A stretch of DNA of 26,260 nucleotides from an uncultured Haemophilus sp. (lineage in GTDB: Bacteria; Pseudomonadota; Gammaproteobacteria; Enterobacterales; Pasteurellaceae): positions 1 to 26,260 of the forward strand of contig CAJLFU010000027.1 in NCBI GenBank assembly GCA_905205995.1, in the 5' to 3' direction. Shown piece after piece: positions 14,679 through 21,930 of this stretch. The number at the start of each line of letters is the position of its first letter. Position 1 is the stretch's first letter. The notes under the pieces were generated by a model. It made no database searches. It saw only the letters and a list, made by a program, of their open reading frames with translations, and had not been told where the DNA came from. The position numbers and the translations under genes are program-made.

Positions 14679-16580
14679 TTATTTGTTATCTTTCACTTCT
14701 TCAAACTCTGCATCAACAACATCATCATTTGGTTTGCTGTTGCTTTGAGCTTGTTGTGCATCAGCTTGTGGTTGAGCTGCTTGAGCAAGTTTTTGAGCAA
14801 CTTCTGCAAGCGCTTGAAGTTTAGCTTCGATTGCTGCTTTATCTTCGCCTTTCGCTGCAGTTTCTAAATCGCTTAATGCGCTTTCAATTGCTGCACGATC
14901 TTCAGCTGGAACTTTATCACCGGCTTCTTCTAATTGTTTACGTGTAGCGTGTACAAGATGATCCGCTTGGTTGCGAGCTTGTACTAATTCTTCAAATTTA
15001 CGGTCTGCTTCAGCGTTTGCTTCAGCATCACGAACCATTTGTTGAATTTCTTCATCACTTAAACCAGAAGAGGCTTTGATGGTGATTTGTTGTTCTTTAC
15101 CCGTACCTTTATCTTTCGCAGAAACGTGGATAATACCGTCAGCGTCGATATCGAAGGTTACTTCAATTTGTGGCATACCGCGTGGAGCAGGGTTGATGCC
15201 TTCAAGGTTGAATTGACCTAAAGATTTATTCGCTGATGCTTGTTTACGTTCACCTTGTAACACGTGAATGGTTACTGCACTTTGGTTATCTTCTGCTGTT
15301 GAGAACACTTGCGATTTCTTAGTTGGAATCGTCGTGTTTTTCTCAATTAAGGTAGTCATTACACCACCCATGGTTTCGATACCTAAAGATAATGGCGTTA
15401 CGTCTAATAATAATACGTCAGTTACATCACCGGCTAATACACCACCTTGAACTGCTGCACCAACTGCAACGGCTTCGTCTGGGTTCACGTCTTTACGAGG
15501 TGCTTTACCGAAGAACTCTTCTACTTTTTGTTGTACTAATGGCATACGGGTTTGACCGCCCACTAGGATTACATCATCAATTTGTGATGGACTTAAGCCA
15601 GCATCGCTTAATGCAACTTTTACAGGTTCAAGTGATTTTGCCACTAAATCTTCTACTAAAGATTCTAACTTAGCACGAGTTAATTTAATGTTTAAGTGTT
15701 TAGGACCTGTAGCATCTGCAGTGATGTAAGGTAAGTTCACATCAGTTTGTTGTGCAGAAGAAAGTTCAATTTTCGCTTTTTCACCAGCTTCTTTTAAACG
15801 TTGCATTGCAAGTGGGTCGTTACGTAAATCCACGCCTTGTTCTTTTTTGAACTCATCTACTAAGTAGTTGATTACACGGTTATCGAAGTCTTCACCACCT
15901 AAGTGAGTATCACCGTTGGTTGCCAATACTTCAAATGTTTTTTCGCCACCTACTTCATCAATTTCGATGATAGATAAGTCGAATGTACCACCACCTAAGT
16001 CATATACGGCGATAGTTTTGTTGCCTTGACCTTTATCTAAACCGTAAGCTAATGCTGCAGCTGTAGGTTCGTTGATAATACGTTTAACTTCTAAGCCTGC
16101 GATACGACCTGCATCTTTTGTAGCTTGACGTTGCGCATCATTAAAGTATGCTGGAACTGTAATTACTGCTTCAGTCACTGGCTCACCCAAGAAATCTTCT
16201 GCAGTTTTCTTCATTTTTTTCAATACTTCTGCAGAGATTTGTGGAGGTGCAAGTTTGTCACCTTTTACATTTACCCATGCATCACCGTTGTCTGCTTTGA
16301 TGATTTCAAATGGCATAATGTCGATATCACGTTTTACTTCAGCATCGTCAAAACGACGACCGATTAAACGTTTAATCGCGAATAATGTATTTTTCGGGTT
16401 GGTCACTGCTTGGCGTTTTGCCGGTTGACCTACTAAAATTTCATTATCATTTGTATAAGCAATAATTGACGGAGTAGTGCGATCACCTTCTGCGTTTTCA
16501 ATTACGCGTGGTTTATCACCATCCATTACTGCCACACAAGAGTTTGTTGTACCTAAGTCAATACCAATAATTTTTCCCAT
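14679..16580 (-). CDS. dnaK: DnaK, Hsp70 chaperone
   Basis: 633 residues. ATP-driven chaperone for folding and rescue of proteins, working with DnaJ and GrpE in the cytoplasm. The actin-like ATPase domain starts GKIIGIDLGTTNSCVAVMDG and includes AVITVPAYFNDAQRQATKDAG and IAVYDLGGGTFDLSIIE. The interdomain linker VLLLDVTPLSLGIETMGG follows, then the substrate-binding domain and lid, ending in the acidic tail DAEFEEVKDNK. AGGAGT lies 6 bases before the ATG. A strong sigma-32 promoter is 53-80 bases upstream and a terminator follows the gene. Confidence 0.99.
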   Translation of the reverse strand: MGKIIGIDLGTTNSCVAVMDGDKPRVIENAEGDRTTPSIIAYTNDNEILVGQPAKRQAVTNPKNTLFAIKRLIGRRFDDAEVKRDIDIMPFEIIKADNGDAWVNVKGDKLAPPQISAEVLKKMKKTAEDFLGEPVTEAVITVPAYFNDAQRQATKDAGRIAGLEVKRIINEPTAAALAYGLDKGQGNKTIAVYDLGGGTFDLSIIEIDEVGGEKTFEVLATNGDTHLGGEDFDNRVINYLVDEFKKEQGVDLRNDPLAMQRLKEAGEKAKIELSSAQQTDVNLPYITADATGPKHLNIKLTRAKLESLVEDLVAKSLEPVKVALSDAGLSPSQIDDVILVGGQTRMPLVQQKVEEFFGKAPRKDVNPDEAVAVGAAVQGGVLAGDVTDVLLLDVTPLSLGIETMGGVMTTLIEKNTTIPTKKSQVFSTAEDNQSAVTIHVLQGERKQASANKSLGQFNLEGINPAPRGMPQIEVTFDIDADGIIHVSAKDKGTGKEQQITIKASSGLSDEEIQQMVRDAEANAEADRKFEELVQARNQADHLVHATRKQLEEAGDKVPAEDRAAIESALSDLETAAKGEDKAAIEAKLQALAEVAQKLAQAAQPQADAQQAQSNSKPNDDVVDAEFEEVKDNK

Positions 16581-16632
16581 TTTGTTACTCCTAATTAAAT
16601 TTTAAATTCGTTGTAAATTGTTACGATGAATA

Positions 16633-16660
16633 AGATGTGGATACTTTTCCGCATTTCAAG
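16633..16660 (-). promoter_or_regulatory. Sigma-32 (heat-shock) promoter of dnaK
   Basis: On the minus strand CTTGAAA (16660-16654), a 13-base spacer, then CCACATCT (16640-16633). Against the E. coli consensus CTTGAAA / CCCCATNT this is a perfect -35 and a -10 with one mismatch. It leaves a leader of about 45 bases before dnaK. Confidence 0.8.
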
Positions 16661-16690
16661 AGGCAAGATTTAAATTTTTTCTTCCTTTTA

Positions 16691-16699
16691 AAGTGCGGT
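16691..16699 (+). repeat. DNA uptake signal in the dnaK upstream spacer
   Basis: Exact forward copy, just upstream of the dnaK heat-shock promoter. Confidence 0.95.
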
Positions 16700-16849
16700 C
16701 ATTTCCGTTCTTGTTTCATAAAATAAGTCCAGCTGAACAAAGTTCAAGGGGGAAATATAAAATTATTTTGAAAAAATAAGAAAAAATTTGTGTTTTGTGG
16801 TAAATTGCTGACAATTTTAATCATCTATTAATTTAACAAAGGAATCGAA

Positions 16850-18352
16850 ATGAAAAAATCAGTCGTAGCATTAGGTGTGATTGTGGCTCTCGGTGCGGTA
16901 GGTGTCGGTGGGGCTTGGTTTACCGGGGAAAAAGCACAAACTGAATATTTACGCCAAATTGAATTAGCAAATAAACAAGCTCAAGCTTTAGGCTTATCTG
17001 ATTCATTTAAAGTTGTTTATCAAAATAAACAGTTTGAACGTGGTTTCTTTACCTCTCAAGTAGAAGATGAAGTAGTTATTTCTTTACCTAAAGAAGGGAA
17101 AGTATTCACTATTCCCCTTTCAACGAAACTTTATCATGGCCCATTTCCGCTTAATCAGCTAGAAAAATTCAACTTTGTTCCAACTATGTTTTCAGCACAA
17201 GGTGTGATTGGTAAAAATGAAACAACCCAACCTTTATTTGATTTACTTAAATCAGATAAGCCAGTTCAATATCAAGCCTCTACTAGCTATAGCTTAGCAA
17301 CAAAAGGTAAAGTTGAATTAGCTGCTGGGGAAGTGACAGATCCAAATTCTCCACAAAATAAATTAGCTTGGTCAAATATCAATATAGGTTTTGATGTTGA
17401 TAAAGATCGTGCGGGTAAATATGATCTGGTTTCAGATGAAATAAGCTTCAATTCAAACTTTGATAATATTGAAATAGAAGAGAGCAAAGATGTTGTTATG
17501 CCCAAATCAGTAACAATGAAAATGAAAGGCTTGAAATTTGAAACCTCATTCAACCCAACCAAGTGGGCTTATATTTATACGGGAAAAAGCGTTTCTTCAG
17601 CTGAAAGTATCGAAATGACTAACACTAATTCTTTAGACGATACGGTTTCTATTATTTACAAGGGTACTAAAGCAACATCTGATATTTCACTTAATGGTGA
17701 TTTTTTGAATCTTAAAGGTGAAAATACGGTAGACTCGATAGTTATTGATGGGAAGGATTTTGGAAAACTAACTAACAATAGCGAATTAAACCATATTGAA
17801 GCAAATGCAGCTAATGCATTGATTGAAGCATTTTTCACTGCTTTCAAATCAGTCAGTGATGATGAAAATGCTAATCAGGAAATGGTCTCTGAAATTTTAA
17901 GCTCATGGGTTGAAAATCATGGTATGGCTATTTTTAATAATCAACCTCAATTTAAACTAAACCCAATGTCAATTTCAAATAGCCAGGGTAAAGTCTCATT
18001 AGATTTAAATGTGGCGTTAGCGAAAGATCCGAAATTTGATTTAATGGCGGGGAGTTTATATAAACAGTTTACAGATTTTGCAGTGAATATTCATGTGGAT
18101 AAAGCAGCTGCAGAAAAACTTATGACACAATTAGATCCAGAAGCAGATAAAGCGTTGATTAAAGCACAAATTGAAGAGCAAGCTAAACAAGCTGCAGCAC
18201 AAAATATTGTGGTGAATAATGATAAAAATGTGACGCTTAACTTAGTGCTTGAAAAGGGCGAACTCAAACTTAATGGTCAAGTGATTCCTGAAGAGCAAGT
18301 TCAAGGCGTGTTATTTATGTTAATGATGAGTGCAGCAGCGCAAGGTCAGTAA
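16850..18352 (+). CDS. DUF945 (YdgA-like) envelope protein of unknown function
   Basis: 500 residues. An N-terminal hydrophobic segment (about residues 4-24, VVALGVIVALGAVGVGGAWF) is followed by GEKAQTEY, the start seen in the YdgA/YihF family. The remainder is a long, mostly beta-strand, soluble region expected in the periplasm, ending in a Gln/Ala-rich helix and MLMMSAAAQGQ. The function of the family is not established. AAAGGA (16838-16843) lies before the ATG. It is divergent from dnaK and convergent with mgsA, and is closed by its own terminator. Nothing in the neighbourhood assigns it to a pathway. Confidence 0.8.
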   Translation: MKKSVVALGVIVALGAVGVGGAWFTGEKAQTEYLRQIELANKQAQALGLSDSFKVVYQNKQFERGFFTSQVEDEVVISLPKEGKVFTIPLSTKLYHGPFPLNQLEKFNFVPTMFSAQGVIGKNETTQPLFDLLKSDKPVQYQASTSYSLATKGKVELAAGEVTDPNSPQNKLAWSNINIGFDVDKDRAGKYDLVSDEISFNSNFDNIEIEESKDVVMPKSVTMKMKGLKFETSFNPTKWAYIYTGKSVSSAESIEMTNTNSLDDTVSIIYKGTKATSDISLNGDFLNLKGENTVDSIVIDGKDFGKLTNNSELNHIEANAANALIEAFFTAFKSVSDDENANQEMVSEILSSWVENHGMAIFNNQPQFKLNPMSISNSQGKVSLDLNVALAKDPKFDLMAGSLYKQFTDFAVNIHVDKAAAEKLMTQLDPEADKALIKAQIEEQAKQAAAQNIVVNNDKNVTLNLVLEKGELKLNGQVIPEEQVQGVLFMLMMSAAAQGQ

Positions 18353-18371
18353 TTAATGATTAAATAATGAG

Positions 18372-18401
18372 AAAGGAGATAAAGTAATTTATCTCCTTTT
18401 T
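18372..18401 (+). terminator. Intrinsic terminator after the DUF945 gene
   Basis: AAAGGAGATAAA (18372-18383), GTAA tetraloop, TTTATCTCCTTT (18388-18399), T-run to 18401. It is a perfect 12-bp stem with a GNRA loop, lying just before the convergent mgsA stop. Confidence 0.9.
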
Positions 18402-18407
18402 ATTTGG

Positions 18408-18866
18408 TTAATTTAAACGCGCCTTTAAATACCCGTCATAATCAGGGATATCAATATTGATTTCTTGCTCAAATAAGCTTGATGTTAAAAGAAAATCAGC
18501 GGTGCTTTGATTAATCGCCACCGGAATATTCCAAACGGTTGCAATACGCATTAAGGCTTTTACATCGGGATCATGTGGCGCGGCATTCATCGGATCCCAA
18601 AAGAAAATCATCATATCAATTTTTTTCTCGGCAATCAGTCCGCCAAGTTGTTGATCACCACCCATCGGGCCACTTAATAGCGAGGCTATTTCAAGTCCCG
18701 TTTCTCTAGACAATAGATGGCCAGTTGTACCTGTTGCATAAAGTTGATGGGGAGCGAGTGCATCTTTGTGTTTCTTTACCCAATTGAGCAGGTTTTGTTT
18801 GCAGCTATCATGTGCAACGAGCGCTATTCGTTTATGAGAAAAGATCGGGCGAGTTGTAGTATTCAT
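18408..18866 (-). CDS. mgsA: MgsA, methylglyoxal synthase
   Basis: 152 residues, equal in length to the E. coli enzyme. It converts dihydroxyacetone phosphate to methylglyoxal and phosphate, a bypass that relieves sugar-phosphate build-up. Active-site residues are His19 (VAHDSC), the TGTTG phosphate loop (45-49), Asp71 (SGPMGGDQQ), His98 and Asp101 (PHDPD). AGAGGA lies 6 bases before the ATG. It is divergent from the pyruvate dehydrogenase operon, placing a glycolytic overflow enzyme beside the pyruvate entry point; shared control is possible but unproven. Confidence 0.97.
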   Translation of the reverse strand: MNTTTRPIFSHKRIALVAHDSCKQNLLNWVKKHKDALAPHQLYATGTTGHLLSRETGLEIASLLSGPMGGDQQLGGLIAEKKIDMMIFFWDPMNAAPHDPDVKALMRIATVWNIPVAINQSTADFLLTSSLFEQEINIDIPDYDGYLKARLN

Positions 18867-19082
18867 GTTTTATCCTCTATAAAGCTAAAAAAGTATGCGA
18901 GCACTTTAGAACAAAGTGGGTATTGAATGCAATATGTGAGGTATTCTTTTAGCTAACTTAAGAAAATCCTCCTAAAATGACCGCTCTTTTAATCAGAAGT
19001 GTGGAAATAACTGGAAGAAAACCACGAGAACAGTCAAAATCTACTATCTTTCTTGCAAAAAATCTTCTAAAATTTACAAGAT

Positions 19083-19104
19083 TTGTTAAATGTTTGTAAC
19101 ATTG
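19083..19104 (+). promoter_or_regulatory. Possible ArcA-type direct repeats before aceE
   Basis: TTGTTAAATGT and TTGTAACATTG lie head to tail with an 11-base period and agree at 7 of 11 positions. ArcA-P sites are AT-rich direct repeats of TGTTA-type words at this period, and ArcA represses pyruvate dehydrogenase in E. coli. The match is loose. Confidence 0.28.
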
Positions 19105-19125
19105 ATTAACAAGCTTGATTTTCGT

Positions 19126-19143
19126 GTTTGGTCATGACCAAAC
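19126..19143. promoter_or_regulatory. Perfect 18-bp palindrome before aceE (probable operator)
   Basis: GTTTGGTCATGACCAAAC is an uninterrupted perfect palindrome ending 32 bases before the aceE ATG. TGGT...ACCA resembles GntR-family operators such as PdhR, but PdhR sites have three bases between GGT and ACC whereas this has four (CATG). The regulator is unknown. Confidence 0.6.
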
Positions 19144-19175
19144 TTCATTTTCACTCAGTAAAATAAGGAAAGACT

Positions 19176-21842
19176 ATGTCAGATACCTTAGTAAACGATA
19201 TTGACCCAATTGAAACACAGGATTGGTTGTCAGCTGTTGATTCATTAATTCGTGCAGAAGGCGCAGAGCGTGCGCATTACATTATCAATCAGGTGATTGA
19301 TCAGGCACGTAATGGTGGCGTGAACATTGCAAAAGGTGGCGTAACAACCCCTTATGTTAATACCATCCCACTTTCTGAACAGCCAGCATACCCAGGTGAT
19401 AAAGCTATTGAGCGTCGTATTCGTAGTGCTGTACGTTGGAATGCGATCATGGCGGTATTGCGTGGTCAGAAAAAAGATCTTGAATTAGGTGGTCACATTT
19501 CAACTTATCAATCTGCAGCAAGCATGTATGAAGTTTGTTTTAACCACTTCTTCAAAGCGGCGACTGATAAAAACGGCGGTGACTTAGTCTTCTTCCAAGG
19601 CCACGCAGCACCAGGTATGTATGCTCGTGCATTTGTTGAAGGTCGTATTACTGAAGAACAAATGAATAATTTCCGTCAGGAATGTGAACCAGGCAAAGGT
19701 CTTTCTTCTTACCCTCACCCGAAATTAATGCCTGAATTCTGGCAATTCTCGACAGTATCTATGGGTTTAGGCCCTGTAAATGCGATCCGTACTGCTCGTT
19801 TCTTAAAATACTTAGATAACCGTGGTTTAAAAGACACCAAAGATCAAAAAGTGTATGCTTTCCTTGGTGACGGTGAGATGGATGAAATCGAAGCAAAAGG
19901 TGATTTAACATTCGCAGCACGTGAAGGCTTAGATAACTTAATCTTTGTTGTAAGCTGTAACTTGCAACGTTTAGATGGTCCTGTAACGGGTAACGGCAAA
20001 ATCGTTCAAGAATTAGAAGGTTTATTTGCTGGTGCCGGTTGGGAAGTGATCAAAGTTATGTGGGGTTCTAACTGGGATAAATTATTCGCTAAAGATACTT
20101 CCGGTAAACTAACCCAATTAATGATGGAAGTAGTTGACGGTGACTATTTAACCTTCAAATCTAAGAATGGTGCATACGTTCGTGAACACTTCTTCGGTCG
20201 TTACCCAGAAACCGCTGCATTAGTAGCAGACATGACAGATGATGAAATCTGGGCATTAAGACGTGGTGGTCACGATTCAGAAAAACTTTATGCGGCATTC
20301 CATAAAGCGCAAACTGCAGGTAAACCTGTTGTGATTTTAGCGCATATGGTTAAAGGTTATAAAATTCCTGAAGCAGAAAGTAAAAACACTGCGCACCAAT
20401 CTAAAAAAATGTCTCTTGAAAGCTTAAAATCTTTCCGTGATCATTTCCAATTAGATATTAAAGATGAAGATATTCCTAACTATCCATACATCACTTTCCC
20501 AGAAGGTTCGGAAGAGTACAATTATCTTCACGGCAGACGTAAAGCGTTAAATGGTTATTTACCAAAACGTTTACCAAAATTCACCACTGAATTTAAAGTG
20601 CCAGCATTAGAAGAGTTTGCCCCATTATTGGAAGCTCAAGCTCGTCCAATTTCAACTACAATGGCATTTGTACGTTTCTTAAATACCTTATTGAAAGATA
20701 AAAACATTGGTCAACAAATTGTGCCAATTGTCGCTGACGAAGCGCGTACTTTCGGTATGGAAGGTTTATTCCGTCAAATCGGTATTTACAACCCACATGG
20801 TCAAAACTATGTGCCTTCTGACCGTGATTTAGTGGCGTACTACCGTGAAGCGAAAGATGGTCAAGTATTACAAGAAGGTATCAATGAATTAGGTGCGGCA
20901 TCATCTTGGTTAGCTGCAGCGAACTCATACTCTGTAAATAACCTTCCGATGATTCCATTCTTCATTTACTACTCAATGTTTGGTTTCCAACGTGTGGGTG
21001 ACTTAATGTGGGCAGCGGGTGACCAATTAGCTCGTGGTTTCATGATCGGTGGTACTTCTGGCCGTACAACATTAAATGGTGAAGGTTTACAACACGAAGA
21101 TGGTCACAGCCATATTCAATCTCTTGTTATTCCTAACTGTGTGTCTTATGACCCTGCTTATGTTTATGAAGTGGCAGTTATCCTACAAGACGGTATCAAC
21201 CGTATGTACGGTGAAAAACAAGAAGATGTGTTCTACTACATCACCACATTAAACGAAACTTACGAACAACCAGCAATGCCAAAAGGTGCAGAAGAAGGTA
21301 TTCGTAAAGGTATTTATAAATTTGAAACCGTTGAAGCGAAAGGCAACAAAGGTCATGTTCAATTATTAGGTTCAGGTGCAATCTTCCGTCACGTTCGTGA
21401 AGCGGCACAAATCCTTGCAAATGAATATGGCGTAAGCTCAGATGTATATAGCGTGCCTTCATTCACTGAAGTCGCTCGTGAAGGTGCGGATGCAGTACGT
21501 TGGAACATGTTACACCCAACTGAAAAAGCACGCGTACCTTACATCGCACAAGTAATGAACGATGCACCAGCGGTTGCAGCAACTGACTACATGAAATTGT
21601 TTGCAGAACAAGTTCGTGCATTCATCCCTGCACAAAGCTATCACGTATTAGGTACCGATGGTTTCGGTCGTTCAGATAGCCGTGAAAACTTACGTGAACA
21701 CTTCGAAGTGGATGCGCGTTATGTTGTGGTTGCAGCATTACATGAACTTGCAAAACAAGGCAAATTTGATGCGAAAGTGGTCGCTGATGCTATCGCGAAA
21801 TTTGGTTTAAAAACTGAAATTTTAAATCCGCTTTACGCTTAA
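19176..21842 (+). CDS. aceE: AceE, pyruvate dehydrogenase E1
   Basis: 888 residues, the homodimeric E1 type of gammaproteobacteria. It decarboxylates pyruvate with thiamine diphosphate and reductively acetylates the lipoyl groups of AceF. The ThDP motif runs from FLGDGEMDEIEAKG to SCNLQRLDGPVTGNGKIV. Other landmarks are YQSAASMYEVCFNHFF, FFQGHAAPGMYARAF, LNGEGLQHEDGHSH and the C-terminal VLGTDGFGRSDSRENLREHFEVD. AAGGAAA precedes the ATG. It is first in aceE-aceF-lpd, with 88 bases to aceF. No uptake signal lies in its 2.7 kb. Confidence 0.98.
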   Translation: MSDTLVNDIDPIETQDWLSAVDSLIRAEGAERAHYIINQVIDQARNGGVNIAKGGVTTPYVNTIPLSEQPAYPGDKAIERRIRSAVRWNAIMAVLRGQKKDLELGGHISTYQSAASMYEVCFNHFFKAATDKNGGDLVFFQGHAAPGMYARAFVEGRITEEQMNNFRQECEPGKGLSSYPHPKLMPEFWQFSTVSMGLGPVNAIRTARFLKYLDNRGLKDTKDQKVYAFLGDGEMDEIEAKGDLTFAAREGLDNLIFVVSCNLQRLDGPVTGNGKIVQELEGLFAGAGWEVIKVMWGSNWDKLFAKDTSGKLTQLMMEVVDGDYLTFKSKNGAYVREHFFGRYPETAALVADMTDDEIWALRRGGHDSEKLYAAFHKAQTAGKPVVILAHMVKGYKIPEAESKNTAHQSKKMSLESLKSFRDHFQLDIKDEDIPNYPYITFPEGSEEYNYLHGRRKALNGYLPKRLPKFTTEFKVPALEEFAPLLEAQARPISTTMAFVRFLNTLLKDKNIGQQIVPIVADEARTFGMEGLFRQIGIYNPHGQNYVPSDRDLVAYYREAKDGQVLQEGINELGAASSWLAAANSYSVNNLPMIPFFIYYSMFGFQRVGDLMWAAGDQLARGFMIGGTSGRTTLNGEGLQHEDGHSHIQSLVIPNCVSYDPAYVYEVAVILQDGINRMYGEKQEDVFYYITTLNETYEQPAMPKGAEEGIRKGIYKFETVEAKGNKGHVQLLGSGAIFRHVREAAQILANEYGVSSDVYSVPSFTEVAREGADAVRWNMLHPTEKARVPYIAQVMNDAPAVAATDYMKLFAEQVRAFIPAQSYHVLGTDGFGRSDSRENLREHFEVDARYVVVAALHELAKQGKFDAKVVADAIAKFGLKTEILNPLYA

Positions 21843-21850
21843 TAAAAACA

Positions 21851-21874
21851 TCCTGTGTGTGAGAGCACACAGGA
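21851..21874 (+). repeat. Hairpin between aceE and aceF
   Basis: TCCTGTGTG (21851-21859) pairs perfectly with CACACAGGA (21866-21874); a further U-G pair would leave a GAGA tetraloop. No T-run follows, so it is not a classic terminator. It may protect or process the mRNA. Confidence 0.7.
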
Positions 21875-21886
21875 GCATCTACAAAT

Positions 21887-21916
21887 AAAGTGCGGTTGAT
21901 TTTAACTGCGTTTTTT
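21887..21916 (+). terminator. Possible leaky terminator built on an uptake signal, aceE-aceF gap
   Basis: AAAGTGCGGTT (21887-21897; uptake signal 21888-21896), six-base loop, AACTGCGTTTT (21904-21914), six T from 21911. The second arm is not an exact signal, but as RNA all 11 positions pair, three as G-U. aceF starts 14 bases later, so it would act as an attenuator at most. Confidence 0.45.
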
Positions 21917-21930
21917 AAAGGTAAGATAAC

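Larger units (their letters stand above)
16581..16849. other. Divergent spacer between dnaK and the DUF945 gene
   Basis: 269 bases without a gene. It holds the dnaK heat-shock promoter and one forward uptake signal (16691-16699). A second CTTGAA (minus strand, 16748-16743) lacks a matching -10. No clear promoter for the plus-strand gene could be assigned; AAAGGA precedes its ATG. Confidence 0.6.
18867..19175. promoter_or_regulatory. mgsA-aceE divergent control region
   Basis: 309 bases with no gene. It contains a perfect 18-bp palindrome (19126-19143), adjacent ArcA-like repeats (19083-19104) and an interrupted inverted repeat TTGTTAA (19083-19089)/TTAACAA (19106-19112). AAGGAAA precedes the aceE ATG. 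An imperfect uptake signal (ACCGCTCTT, near 18979) is present. I could not assign -35/-10 boxes with confidence, and no pdhR gene lies here. Confidence 0.6.

Noticed and set aside
15392..15673. Plus-strand open frame of 93 codons in dnaK
   Set aside because: Antisense shadow of a highly conserved gene with strong codon bias.
16743..16748. Second sigma-32 promoter for dnaK at CTTGAA (minus strand)
   Set aside because: No sequence resembling CCCCATNT at 11-17 bases; only the site at 16633-16660 has both boxes.
19126..19143. Palindrome as a standard PdhR site
   Set aside because: Half-sites are separated by four bases rather than three, and no pdhR gene lies next to aceE; kept only as an unknown operator.
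21851..21874. aceE-aceF hairpin as an intrinsic terminator
   Set aside because: No T-run follows the stem, and an essential downstream gene of the same complex follows.
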